This document shows, in pieces, positions 1-8,600 of a stretch of 64,000 nt of DNA (within the stretch, counting starts at the first letter, position 1; each line of letters starts with the position of its first letter). The notes beneath the pieces were generated by a model. It saw only the letters and a program-made list of their open reading frames with translations, had not been told where the DNA came from and made no database searches. The stretch covers positions 62,001 to 126,000 of the forward strand of contig NZ_FZOR01000001.1 of the NCBI RefSeq assembly GCF_900188445.1, written 5' to 3'. This DNA comes from Actinomadura meyerae. Lineage in GTDB: Bacteria; Actinomycetota; Actinomycetes; Streptosporangiales; Streptosporangiaceae. The position numbers and the translations under genes were made by a program.

Positions 1-1106
1 CGGTCGCGCTGACCATCGCGGCATGGGACGCGGCCGAGGCCGAGAGGATCGGGGAGCGCGTGAGCCGCAAGAAGCGGCAGGTGGCCGAGGCGGGGAAGTA
101 CCGGGGCGGCCCCCGCCCGTACGGCTACGAGAAGGACGGCATGACCGTCCGCCCCGCCGAGGCGGAGGTCATCCGCGAGGCCACGAAGGCGATCCTCGCC
201 GGGCGCTCTCTGGCCGCCGTGGCGCGCGAGCTGAACGAGGCCGGCCGCCGGACCTCGAAGGGCAGGACGTGGAGCGCCGTGCAGCTCCGTGACGTCCTCG
301 TGCGCCCCCGCAACGCCGGGCTGATCCACAGCGGGCTCGCCAAGCGGAGCGACGTCGAGATCCTCGGCCGCGCGCAGTGGCCCGCGATCGTGGACGAGGA
401 CACATGGCGCGCGGTTCACGCGGTGCTGACCGACCCCTCGCGGCGCACCCAGACGAACAACGACGCCCGGTGGCTGGGCACGAACACCTACATCTGCGAC
501 CGGGACGGGTGCGGCGCGACGATGCGGGCCGCCCCGATCAGCAGCCGCAAGGGCGGCCGCCGCTACGACTACCGGTGCACGGCCAAGAACCACCTGACCA
601 TCGCGGCGGGCAAGACCGATGACTACGTGCGCAAGGTGGTGGCCGCCCTCGTCCGTGACCCGCGCATCGTCGCCGCCCTGACCGAGGGCGACGGCGGTGC
701 CGTGAGCGCCGACCGCGAGCGCCGCGCGGTGCTGGTGGCCAGCCTGGACAGGACGAAGGCGGAGTGGGACGCCGACGAGATCGGGACCGCCGACTACAAG
801 CGCAAGGCGGCGAAGATCGAGGCCGAGATCGAGGAGATCGACGCCCGCATGGCGTCCGGGCTCCAGCGGTCGGCCGCCGCCGAGGTGCTCCACGCGCCCG
901 ACCCCGGCGCGGCGTTCCTGAGCGCGCCCGTGGACGTTCAGCGCGCCGTCGTGCGGACGGTGGTGACGGTCACCGTGCAGCCCGCCGCGCAGAACGGCCA
1001 GGCGTGGACCTCGGACCGGATCGTGATCGGGCCGGTGGTCGAGTCCTCTGCCGATGAAATGGCAGAAATGAACGGAGAGAGCCCGCGAGAGTTCGCGCGG
1101 ACTTGA
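1..1106 (+). CDS. Large serine recombinase (integrase), N-terminus outside window
   Basis: Partial gene; the open frame enters at base 3 and gives 367 residues. The first residues (AAWDAAEAERIGERVSRKK) match the long helix that follows the catalytic domain of large serine integrases. After it come a recombinase domain (GGPRPYGYEKDG, then the LNEAGRRTSKGRTWS and VRPRNAGL stretches), a zinc beta-ribbon (Cys residues in YICDRDGCGATM, a later RC), and a helical coiled-coil segment rich in Glu, Lys and Arg. The catalytic serine lies left of the window and cannot be checked. The family integrates and excises phages and elements between attP and attB without host factors. An excisionase-like gene follows, and a split comEC marks the likely target. 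Family assignment is firm; activity is inferred. Confidence 0.93.
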   Translation, partial: VALTIAAWDAAEAERIGERVSRKKRQVAEAGKYRGGPRPYGYEKDGMTVRPAEAEVIREATKAILAGRSLAAVARELNEAGRRTSKGRTWSAVQLRDVLVRPRNAGLIHSGLAKRSDVEILGRAQWPAIVDEDTWRAVHAVLTDPSRRTQTNNDARWLGTNTYICDRDGCGATMRAAPISSRKGGRRYDYRCTAKNHLTIAAGKTDDYVRKVVAALVRDPRIVAALTEGDGGAVSADRERRAVLVASLDRTKAEWDADEIGTADYKRKAAKIEAEIEEIDARMASGLQRSAAAEVLHAPDPGAAFLSAPVDVQRAVVRTVVTVTVQPAAQNGQAWTSDRIVIGPVVESSADEMAEMNGESPREFART

Positions 1107-1126
1107 GCACGGGAAAGGCCGTGAAA

Positions 1127-1151
1127 GGCCCTCAGATTTGATCTGAGGGCC
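1127..1151 (+). terminator. Hairpin terminator after integrase
   Basis: A perfect 11-base inverted repeat (GGCCCTCAGAT / ATCTGAGGGCC) with a 3-base loop lies 20 bases after the integrase stop. No T-run follows, which is usual for high-GC actinomycete terminators. Confidence 0.7.
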
Positions 1152-1365
1152 GCACGCGGCAAATGGTAGAATTGAGGCAGGAAGAACCACCCGCCCGAGG
1201 GTCGCGCTGCTGATCGCTCGGGAGCACGGGAACTGCACGCCTGGCGCCGTGCGTCCCCCACCTGGGGAGACGCTGCACCCGGAGGCCCCAGGAGCAGGAG
1301 CAGCGAGAGAGCGCGCCTCCCGATGAGGCCCGCGACGGTGCTACTTCGTTCGCAGGAGTAGCCCA
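1152..1365 (+). promoter_or_regulatory. 214-base leader or promoter region before the xis-like gene
   Basis: No gene is seen. A TAGAAT hexamer at 1167-1172 could be a -10 element, but no well spaced -35 is visible. Downstream are short inverted repeats, CCCGAG near 1193 with CTCGGG near 1217, and TCCCC/GGGGA around 1255-1267. A structured 5' leader is possible. AGGAG at 1350-1354 is the ribosome site of the next gene. Confidence 0.3.
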
Positions 1366-1620
1366 ATGGCTCGTCGTTTCGCGACGTTGCACCGTGCCGC
1401 CCAGGAAAGCGGCAAGTCGTACGCCACGATCCGCAATTGGATCAAGGCCGGGAGCGTCCCGGTCTACCGCCTGCCCGGCGTCAAGGCCGCCTGCGTGGAC
1501 CTCAACGAGGTGGCCGCGTACATCGCCTCGAAGGACCGCGCCGGGTACGCCTCATTCGGCCCCGACGCCGTCGTCCGCGACCTCTCGAACGTCGCGGACG
1601 AGTTCGAGGTCGAGCAGTGA
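1366..1620 (+). CDS. Excisionase-like helix-turn-helix protein
   Basis: An 84-residue protein with an N-terminal winged helix-turn-helix (residues about 8-45: ESGKSYATIRNWIKAGSVPVYRLPG) of the MerR/excisionase type. It then has a short acidic tail. Proteins of this size and fold beside an integrase usually act as excisionases or recombination directionality factors, or as small regulators. The start has a good Shine-Dalgarno (AGGAG, 11 bases upstream). The stop overlaps the next start (TGATG), so translation is probably coupled. The DNA-binding fold is well supported; its role in excision is inferred from position. Confidence 0.72.
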   Translation: MARRFATLHRAAQESGKSYATIRNWIKAGSVPVYRLPGVKAACVDLNEVAAYIASKDRAGYASFGPDAVVRDLSNVADEFEVEQ

Positions 1621-1793
1621 TGGCCGCCGCCGCTCAGGCCCCGGCCGCCCCCGCCCCCGCCCTCACGGACGAGGAGGCCGCCCGCGAGGCCGAGGCCGCC
1701 GCTGTGGCCGCCGCGCTCCCGCCCCTCACCGACGACCAGTGCGCCCGCGTGGCCGCGCTGCTCGCGAGCGTGAGGGGCGGTGAGGGCCGGTGA
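1620..1793 (+). CDS. Small Ala-rich protein
   Basis: A 57-residue protein rich in Ala, Pro and Glu, with two repeats of a LTD(E/D)-(E/Q) helix start (ALTDEEAA and PLTDDQCA). Its ATG overlaps the stop of the excisionase-like gene, and its own stop overlaps the next start by 4 bases. The tight coupling at both ends is the main reason to accept it. I recognise no family. The C-terminal half (LTDDQCARVAALLASV) looks like a short amphipathic helix. Confidence 0.55.
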   Translation: MAAAAQAPAAPAPALTDEEAAREAEAAAVAAALPPLTDDQCARVAALLASVRGGEGR

Positions 1794-2101
1794 GCGCTGC
1801 CGAGGACTTCATGAAGCGCTGCCTCTCCCGGCGTCGCGAGATGCGCATGTCTCAGGAGCGCCTCGCGGCGCAGATGAGGGAGCGAGGCCATCCGTCCTGG
1901 CGGCAGACCACCGTGGCGAAGCTGGAGGCCGGGCAGCGCCCCCTCAGCCTCAACGAGGCCGTCTCGCTGTCGGAGCTGCTCGGCGTGCCGCTGGTGCCGT
2001 CCGGCCCGGCCGCCGAGGAACTGGCCGCGCTCAAGGCGCGCGAGAGGGCGCTCCTGAACGGCCTGGAGTCCCTCGTGGAGCTGTGCCGGGAGGTGCGGTG
2101 A
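1790..2101 (+). CDS. XRE-family helix-turn-helix regulator
   Basis: A 103-residue protein starting with GTG. Residues about 12-65 form a Cro/CI-type helix-turn-helix: RREMRMSQERLAAQM, then the recognition-helix region WRQTTVAKLEAGQRPLSLNE. The C-terminus is a helix (AAEELAALKARERALLNGLE) likely used for dimer formation. It overlaps the upstream small gene by 4 bases and is followed after 2 bases by another small gene, so it belongs to the element's early operon. It probably controls element genes such as replication or excision; the target is unknown. Confidence 0.82.
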   Translation: MSAAEDFMKRCLSRRREMRMSQERLAAQMRERGHPSWRQTTVAKLEAGQRPLSLNEAVSLSELLGVPLVPSGPAAEELAALKARERALLNGLESLVELCREVR

Positions 2102-2103
2102 AG

Positions 2104-2406
2104 ATGAGCGCCCGGAAGACCAAGGGCCGGAGCCACCCGCCCGGCTGGCTCACCGACGACCCCTCGTGGAAGCGGTGGCGCTGGGAGAAGGAGGCCGAGA
2201 CGGAGCGGCCCGCGCCCCGCCTGTGCTCGGTGCCCGGCTGCGGGCGCCCCAGGCACGCGCGCGGGTGGTGCGGCAGGCACTACCGCCGCTGGTGGCGGAG
2301 GCTGCCCCGGCCGCTCAGCCCCGTGCCCGTCCCCTCACCCGCGCAGGTCGCGGACGAGATGCGCGCGGCTTACGCCGAGTGCGCGAGGGCGCTGGAGGCC
2401 GCATGA
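2104..2406 (+). CDS. Small zinc-finger-like protein of the element
   Basis: A 100-residue basic protein. Its core has Cys and His spaced as CSVPGCGRPRHARGWCGRHYRRW (split here as CSVPGC then WCGRHYRRW), a pattern seen in many phage and actinobacterial element proteins where three Cys and one His could bind zinc. The N-terminus is Trp- and Lys-rich (GWLTDDPSWKRWRWEKE). The C-terminal part is helical. It lies directly after the XRE gene. Its function is unknown; nucleic-acid binding is a guess from the motif and charge. Confidence 0.65.
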   Translation: MSARKTKGRSHPPGWLTDDPSWKRWRWEKEAETERPAPRLCSVPGCGRPRHARGWCGRHYRRWWRRLPRPLSPVPVPSPAQVADEMRAAYAECARALEAA

Positions 2407-2504
2407 CCGCCGCCCACCCGGCCCCAGGCAAGCGAACGGCCCCGGTGCTCGTCAGGAACCGAGGCCGTTCCCCCCTACAGATCCACGAAGGAGAGGCACG
2501 ATGA
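2403..2504 (+). CDS. Possible 33-residue peptide
   Basis: A short frame starting with an ATG that overlaps the upstream stop (ATGA) and ending in an overlap with the next ATG. It encodes a basic peptide with no recognisable family. The only support is its coupled ends; it may simply be spacer carrying the strong GGAGAGG ribosome site for the ATPase gene. Confidence 0.3.
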   Translation: MTAAHPAPGKRTAPVLVRNRGRSPLQIHEGEAR

Positions 2505-3865
2505 GGATCTCATACCAGGGCAAGACCTACCGCCTGATCGGCCCCGTTCACGCGGGCGCGGAGCTCGTGGGCGCCGACGTCCGGGGGAACTACCGGGCGC
2601 CCGTCGCGCCGGAGCTGAGGGGCGAGCTGATCCGCCAGGGCCAGCTCACCCAGGACGACGGGACCCCGATCACCGGCCGGCCCGCTCAGCGCGTCCGTGA
2701 CCGCCTGCTCGGCACCTACGACCACCTGCCCCAGTGGGGCGACCGCGACCGCCGGGACGACGCCCCGCGCCGGATGCTGATCTCCGGCCTGTGGCCGTGG
2801 GGGCACATCCCCGTACTGGGCGGTAACGCGAAGGCGGGCAAGACGACGCTCGTCGCGGACCTCGCGAAGGCGCTCGTGCTGCCCGGCTACCGGTTCCTCG
2901 GCCACTTCGACCCGGTGACCGAGCTGGAGTACTGGAACTGGGAGGACGACGACGACGCCGAGGAACCGCCGCCGGACCGCAACCGGGGCCGCGGCGTGGT
3001 GCTCATCAACGCCGAGACGCCCCGCGACGACATGGAGGCGGCCGTGGGGCCGGATCGTGGCTGGGGGTCCTTCACGCCCGACGCGCTCAGGATCGCCCAC
3101 CTCGAAGACATGGGCGGCGCCTCCTGGTTCGACGTCACCGACCCCGAGAAGTACGACCGGTGGGCGCACGAGCTGACCGCGTGCGAGGAGTGCGACGGGT
3201 CGGACGAGCTGCCGCCCTTCGCGGTGATCGTGGACGGCGTGACGGCGATCCTCGGCGGGGACATGAACCGCTACGGCGAGTGGTACGCCGCGTTCCGCAG
3301 GCTGCTGCGCGAGATCGACGTCCCCAACGGCCTCGCGGTCTTCCACAACACGATGAGCGGCGGGCACCCGATGGGCGGCGTCGGCTCCCAGACGGGCGCC
3401 GACGGCCTGTGGCGGTACTCCTCGGGCGACTCCGACGACCCCGCCTCGTCGCGCTGGTTCAGCGTGAACCCCCGGCTGGGCGGCGTGCCGATCCGGCCCA
3501 CGAAGGTGGTCCTGTCCGAGGAGACCGGCCGCCCGGTGCTGGTGGACGCCCTGCCGCCCAACGTGAGCCCGGAGCTGCCCGTCAACCCCACCGAGGAGGA
3601 CAAGGAGGCCGACGAGGCGGCCGGGAAGATCATGCTCTACGTGACCGAGCACCCCGGCGCCCACGGGGCCGAGCTGACCGACAACGTGGACTGCGGCTCG
3701 AAGGGGATGAACCTGGCTGGCCGGACCCGCGCCGTGAACATGGAGCTCCTCGTCGAGACCAAGTGCGGGCAGAACTGCCGGGCGTGCGCCAAGGCGGGGC
3801 TCAAGCCCTACTACCGGCGCCTGCACTACTGGCCGTCCAACTACCAGCCCGACGACGAGGACTGA
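2501..3865 (+). CDS. AAA/RecA-fold ATPase, RepA-like
   Basis: A 454-residue protein. Residues about 107-115 carry a Walker A motif (GNAKAGKTT). A hydrophobic beta strand ending in Asp (FAVIVDGVTAIL, about 239-250) is the Walker B. VVLINAETP (about 167) and FHNTMSG (about 284) fit the RepA/RegA-type hexameric helicase-like family (AAA_25) found in plasmid and phage replication modules. Two Cys clusters are unusual: CEEC just before Walker B, and CGQNCRAC near the C-terminus. The start has GGAGAGG 7 bases upstream. The repeat-rich region directly downstream makes a replication role plausible. The ATPase fold is firm; replication is inferred. Confidence 0.8.
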   Translation: MRISYQGKTYRLIGPVHAGAELVGADVRGNYRAPVAPELRGELIRQGQLTQDDGTPITGRPAQRVRDRLLGTYDHLPQWGDRDRRDDAPRRMLISGLWPWGHIPVLGGNAKAGKTTLVADLAKALVLPGYRFLGHFDPVTELEYWNWEDDDDAEEPPPDRNRGRGVVLINAETPRDDMEAAVGPDRGWGSFTPDALRIAHLEDMGGASWFDVTDPEKYDRWAHELTACEECDGSDELPPFAVIVDGVTAILGGDMNRYGEWYAAFRRLLREIDVPNGLAVFHNTMSGGHPMGGVGSQTGADGLWRYSSGDSDDPASSRWFSVNPRLGGVPIRPTKVVLSEETGRPVLVDALPPNVSPELPVNPTEEDKEADEAAGKIMLYVTEHPGAHGAELTDNVDCGSKGMNLAGRTRAVNMELLVETKCGQNCRACAKAGLKPYYRRLHYWPSNYQPDDED

Positions 3866-3950
3866 GGTCACGGCCCGGTGGCCCGCGCTCGCGACCGAAG
3901 GGAGCAGCGGGCCGACCGGACCGAGGCCGCAGGCCGACCGCTCATCCATT

Positions 3951-4002
3951 CCACGGCGATGCCGTAGGCGGTCTGCTGGCCATGGCGATGCCGTAGGCGG
4001 CC
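3951..4002 (+). repeat. Pair of 23-base direct repeats
   Basis: Copies at 3951-3973 and 3980-4002 share the core CGATGCCGTAGGCGG and differ at two positions (CCACGG/CCATGG and the base before the last). The period is 29 bases. Confidence 0.75.
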
Positions 4003-4010
4003 TTCTCTCC

Positions 4011-4142
4011 CTTCGGTTCTTCGGTTCTTCGGTCGCCACCCAGGCGAACCGAAGGGCTGACCGAAGAACCGAAGGGAGGACCGAAGCATGTGGTACGCCC
4101 TGACCTGCATCTTTGTTGGGTTCTTCGGTTCTGACCGAAGAA
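4011..4142. repeat. Cluster of CCGAAG / CTTCGG units
   Basis: On the plus strand CTTCGGTTCTTCGGTTCTTCGG (4011 on, three overlapping units) is mirrored by ACCGAAGGG, GACCGAAGAACCGAAGG and GACCGAAG units from 4048 to 4087. A second inverted pair occurs near 4121-4142. The units can form alternative hairpins or serve as protein-binding iterons. Confidence 0.7.
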
Positions 4143-4155
4143 GGCGAGGCAGGTC

Positions 4156-4223
4156 GTTGGGAGTCTTGGGTTCTTGGGTTCCCCTAAGTCTCTGACTTAG
4201 GGACCCAAGACCCAAGACCCAAC
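4156..4223. repeat. Long inverted repeat built of ACCCAAGA units
   Basis: The left arm (4156-4190) and right arm (4194-4223) are nearly complementary with a 3-base loop. The inner 9 bases, CCCTAAGTC / GACTTAGGG, are perfect. The outer parts are three TTGGG units against three CCCAA units, with small bulges. It is stable enough to extrude as a cruciform or form a long RNA hairpin. Confidence 0.75.
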
Positions 4224-4460
4224 ACCTGACGCCCTCCGGAGACCGGACCCAACGCCTGTACCGAACGAGAACCCAAGAACCGAACCCGGCCGGGAGAGGG
4301 AGGAGAGGGAGAGGGATTCCGCCGCCCCGCCCCGCCCCCTGACATTTAGGCGGGGTGGGCGACGTCCCAAGGGAGTCCACCGCCCGCACTCTCGACTAGG
4401 CGGGCGTCGTCCCAAGGGAACGACCGGTCACGACTCCGGCGCACCGCCATCGTATGGCCG

Positions 4461-5393
4461 TCAGGCCCGGACGTGCGCCCAGGGGACCGAGGACACGGCG
4501 GCCCCGCTCGTGCACCAGGGGCGGACGGTCAGCTCGCGGTCCTCCAGGCGGCGGCGCACCCTCGCGCGCTCGATGTCGTCCACGCCCGCGCGCCGCAGGT
4601 GCTCCAGGTACGCCCGCTCGAAGGCGGACCACCCCACGGCGCCCGCCCGCTCGGCAGCGTCGTTGCAGGGGGTGCACAGCGCGCCGTCCCGGCCCTCCAC
4701 GGTGCGCGGGGTCCACACCTTCGCGCGGGCCTGCTCCCGGCCGCCCTGGCTGACGACCTGGGCCGCGCTGAGGCGCACCGAGGCGAGCCCGCACATCGCG
4801 CAGCCGCCCCCGGCGGGCGGGGCCAGATCGACCGGCGGCTCACCGGCCGCCTTGCGGACGGCCAGCAGCCGGGCGGCGACCCCTCGAAGGTCGGCGCGCA
4901 CCTCGTCGGGCACGTGCGCCCAGGGCGCGGACGTGCACTCTCCGGGGTGGTCGGCGGCCAGCGACGACCAGCGCGCGGCCACGCCCCCGGCGGCGAACTC
5001 CTGGATCAGCCGCTCGGGGTCGCTGTGGTCGGTGGGCGACCCGCCTGCGACCGTCAGCCCGCACAGGGCCGCCACGAGGTGCTCGTGGGCGACCGTGCCG
5101 CGCCGGGCCAGCACATCGGGGCGGGCCGACAGCAGGCGGACGGCCAGCGACGCCCGCCGGGCGCACGAGGGGCAGCGCGCGAGCAGCACGTCCCCGGCGT
5201 GGGTGGGCACACGAGTTCCGGGGCCGGAGTACCACTGGCCCTTGAAGACGGGCACCTTCGAGGAGAACGGGGCCCCCTCGGGAGCCATCACCCCGCAGTC
5301 GGCGCAGGCGTAACGGCCCTCGGGCAGGGGCACGAGGGCGGGCGCAGGCGCGGGCGCGGTGGTGGCGGCCTGCTCGGGGGCGGGGGCGGTCAT
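4461..5393 (-). CDS. Cys-rich element protein, probable zinc-binding
   Basis: A 310-residue protein with four Cys pairs: CADC (about residue 30), CPSC (about 75), CAMC (about 198) and CTPC (about 240, followed by Asn). The C-terminal pair, spaced as CAMCG ... LCTPCN, resembles the zinc-binding frame of endonuclease VII/HNH-type proteins. I do not see the catalytic His residues, so nuclease activity is not supported. The N-terminus is Ala/Pro-rich. A strong ribosome site (GGAGGAGAC) lies directly before the ATG. It is the last gene of a minus-strand set that starts with the tail protein, 49 bases after the 57-residue gene. Function unknown. Confidence 0.72.
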   Translation of the reverse strand: MTAPAPEQAATTAPAPAPALVPLPEGRYACADCGVMAPEGAPFSSKVPVFKGQWYSGPGTRVPTHAGDVLLARCPSCARRASLAVRLLSARPDVLARRGTVAHEHLVAALCGLTVAGGSPTDHSDPERLIQEFAAGGVAARWSSLAADHPGECTSAPWAHVPDEVRADLRGVAARLLAVRKAAGEPPVDLAPPAGGGCAMCGLASVRLSAAQVVSQGGREQARAKVWTPRTVEGRDGALCTPCNDAAERAGAVGWSAFERAYLEHLRRAGVDDIERARVRRRLEDRELTVRPWCTSGAAVSSVPWAHVRA

Positions 5394-5442
5394 GTCTCCT
5401 CCAGCGGGGCGGTACGGCGCGCGGGTCGAAGTGGTGGCGGGC

Positions 5443-5616
5443 TCAGAACTTCCGCACCGGGCAGGAGCGCGCGGGGAAGACCATCGCCGCGTGCGCGGCC
5501 AGGGCCTCGCGGCGGGCCTCTCCGGTGAGGCGCTCGGCCAGGCGAAGGGAACGGGTCGCCGCCGCCCTGGGGGACATGCGGCGGACCGGCGGGTGAGTGC
5601 TGTCGGTGCTGTTCAT
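5443..5616 (-). CDS. 57-residue conserved-looking small protein
   Basis: A short frame between the tail gene and the Cys-rich gene, 36 bases after the tail stop. It has a good ribosome site (GAGAGGAAGG, 6 bases before ATG). The product has a basic amphipathic helix (RAAATRSLRLAERLTGEARREALAAHAAM) in its middle, written here only in part as RSLRLAERLTGEARREAL, and ends in ARSCPVRKF. I recognise no family. A longer overlapping frame on the same strand is Pro/Arg low-complexity and lacks a comparable ribosome site, so I prefer this one. Confidence 0.55.
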   Translation of the reverse strand: MNSTDSTHPPVRRMSPRAAATRSLRLAERLTGEARREALAAHAAMVFPARSCPVRKF

Positions 5617-5652
5617 GACGGTCCTTCCTCTCTGGTCCAGTATCGCCTTCGG

Positions 5653-8600
5653 TCACGTGGGCAGGGCGGTCTTGCGGGCGGGCACGGGCCGGCCTTTCTC
5701 GGCGCGGATCTCGTCCAGCTCTGCGTCAAGCTCGCGGAGCGCGGCGAGGATCACGCCCATCATCGAGACCATCGAGTACGACGAGGCGGGCGGCGGGACG
5801 GGCGCGGTCACTTCGGCCGGGGTCTCGTCCTCCGCCGACTCCGGCCGAGGGGCTTCCCGCCGCTCAGGCTCGTCTACCAGGATCGTCCCGTCCACGACGC
5901 GCATCCGCATGTCTGCGGGAGGCTCGGGGGAAGGGCTCGGAGGAGGCGCTGTCCGAGCCGGTTGAGGCTCTGCCGTCGTGCGCATCCACTCGGGCAGGTC
6001 TTCGAGCATCGGCCCGGCGTGGAGTTGCTCGGGGGCGGAGGCGTACCGCCAGGCCGCGACCGGAGCGCCGCGCACGACGTCGAGGCCGGGCGTGGGGAGC
6101 GCCTGCACGTCCGTCTTGGCCGCGCGAGCCGACTGCGGGTTGAAGTCGAGGGCGAAGCAGCTCGCCCAGGTCGTGTCATCGTCACGCTTGAACTGGTGCT
6201 GCGACCCCCGGTAGGCCGCGATCGAGTTCTCGAAGAAGGTCACGCCCTCGCGGCTCTCGCTGCCCGAGCCGTTCTCGAAGCCGAACTCAGCGGCGGCCGC
6301 GTCGATGGTGATGACGGCGGTGTCCCCGGTCTGCTTGGTGCCCTTCCAGTAGAAGCGCTGCTCGGTGATGTGGATGTAGTTGGTCGGGTCGCCGTTGGTG
6401 CCGTAGATGCCCATGCCCTCCCAGGTGCCGCTGAGGCCACCGCTGTAGACCTCTCCGAGGAAGAGCCTGGCCAGTGTGTTGCTCTCCCCGTCGCGTAGCG
6501 CGATCTGGTCGCGCTCGCCCTTATTGATGGTGATGGCGCTATCGACGCCGGAGCCGTCGCTCTTGATCTTGTTCAGGATGAAGCCGATATGGCTTGACGG
6601 GCTTTCGGTGGAACCCACGACTCCGAAGAACGCAGAGCCATCAAGATCCGGGGAACCGACGAACAGCCCGTGGTTGAGCGGGTCGCCTGTGGTCCCGCTA
6701 TAGGACTGCCCGAGGAAGGCGGTGCTGTGCCCGTTGACGTCGTAGTAGACCGTTGAGTCGCGAGCGTCTCCCATGCCGATCTCAATGCGGCTGCTCGTGG
6801 TCGTCTTCGTCTGGAGCGACCCCGTGACGATGACGTCGTCCTTGCTGATCTCCACGAGGGTCGTGCCGTCGGCGGCGTACTTGAACAGGCCCGCGTTGTT
6901 GATCTCGATCCGCTCGCCCGTAAGGCTCGTGGCGATGCGCCCCGAGACGGTGACCTCCGCCTGGAGCGCGCCCGCCGTGAGCTTCCCGACCTCCAGGTCC
7001 GCGATCTTCGCGTTCGTCACGGCCAGGTCTTGGATCAGCAGGGTCCCGATGCGCGGCCGGGCCTCCACGATGTCGAGGTACCAGAACCCGGCGGTGTTGT
7101 CGGGGAGGAGCTGCACCGCGAAGGACATGTAGGCGTTGGCCTGGGAGTCCGCGAGGGTGGCCAGCACCCGGCCGAACTCCGCCCAGTCCTGCGAGGCCGC
7201 GCCGGGGGCGACGTCGAGCACCTCGGAGCGCTGGAAGTCCTCCTCGCTGTCGTAGAAGCGGGTGATCACGCGCAGCGTGCCGTCCGTGGCGGCCGTCCGG
7301 CGCGCGGCGACCCGCAGGTAGAACTCATCCCCCTCGACGACCGGGATCAGCCCGGACAGGCTCAGCTCCCGCGTGGTGCCCTCGTCCACGGTGGCGTTCA
7401 TGGCCAGCACCCACCGGCCGTGGTAGGCCGCGATGGTGTCGGCGAACGAGAACGCCGAGCCGATGCCCGCCGCCTGGGCGCGCTGGTGCCGGACTGAGGC
7501 GTCCTCAAAGGACCCGTCCTCGATGAGGTTGCCCCGGTCCTTGAACGCGATGTCCTCCAGGCCCACCGTGCGCGGGACCCCGGACGCCTGCACCGAGGCG
7601 GCCGAGGCGTTCCCGCTCACGTCCACGGTCACCAGGCGGACGAAGTACTCGGTGCCGTAGGTGAGGCCCGTCAGGACCGACGTGCCCGCCGTGCGGAGGG
7701 TGTCCACGAGCGTCGCGGAGCTGGGGGTGAACCCGTTCACGGTGGACAGGTGCACCTCACAGCGGGCGAAGTCGGCGGGCATGACCTCCCCGAAGGCGCC
7801 CAGCCCATCCCACACCGCCTTGAGCTGACCGAGGTACGCCGTCACCACGGGGGCGGACGGCACGGGCGGAGGGGTCGCGTCAGCGCCGGTCAGCACCTCG
7901 GAGACGGCCGACCAGTCCGACACGTTGCCCGCGTCGTCGAAGGCGGCCACCTGCCACTGAACGGTCAGGCCGGGCGCGACCGGCGACCACGAGAGGGTCT
8001 CGCCTCCGGCGGCGTCGGTCTCCCCGGCCGAGTGCCAGTCGGCCCCGAAGTCGGGGTCGGTGTAGCGCCACCGCACCCGGTACCCGCGCAGGTCCTCGCA
8101 CGGGCTCCCGTCCTCGTTGAGCGTCACCGCCGCCCACGCCCCGGTGATCTGGGCCTGTGTCTGCCCGGTCGAGGTGGTGTAGGCCAGCGAGGAGGCCACC
8201 AGGCCCGAGGGTGCGGCGGGCGCGACGGAGTCGGCCGGCTCGGGCGGAGGCGCCGAGGTGCCGACCACCGTCCGGCCGCCGGACAGGGCCTTGATCGCGC
8301 GGTCGAGCTGAGCCGCCCTGGAGGCGATGAGGTCGTTGAGGGTGACGGTGCCCGTCAGCTTCCCGGCCTTGTCCATCGAGACGGACCACTGCGCGACCTG
8401 GAGCTTCTCCAGGCCGTTGCCGGTGTCGCTCCAGACCCAGTCCCCGATGTCGAAGTCGTCGATGGGCAGCGGCCCGCCTCCGGCCATGGCCAGCCCGTGC
8501 GAGACCTCCAGCGTGCCGGGGGTGAGCTGCGCGAGGCGGGTCTCCGCGTAGGCCGTCAGCGTGCCCTCGTCCGCGATGTTCCCCGCCGAGCCGTAGACCT

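Larger units (their letters stand above)
3866..4460. repeat. Repeat-dense non-coding region, candidate origin
   Basis: About 600 bases between the ATPase gene and the convergent Cys-rich gene, with no convincing protein gene. It contains: a 23-base direct repeat (3951 and 3980); at least six copies of CCGAAG or its complement CTTCGG between 4011 and 4142, in both orientations; a long imperfect inverted repeat (4156-4223) built from ACCCAAGA/TCTTGGGT units; further GGACCCAAC and GAACCCAAGAACC units to 4290; and a repeated CGTCCCAAGGGA around 4365 and 4410. This resembles iteron-type replication or transfer origins. That role is inferred from layout, next to a RepA-like ATPase. Confidence 0.6.

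Noticed and set aside
3951..4223. CRISPR array
   Set aside because: The repeats are short, of mixed orientation and uneven spacing, with no regular spacers and no cas genes.
3868..4389. Minus-strand frame of 173 codons across the repeat region
   Set aside because: It is built from repeat units, has low-complexity Arg/Gly/Pro content, no ribosome site, and ends at both sides by chance.
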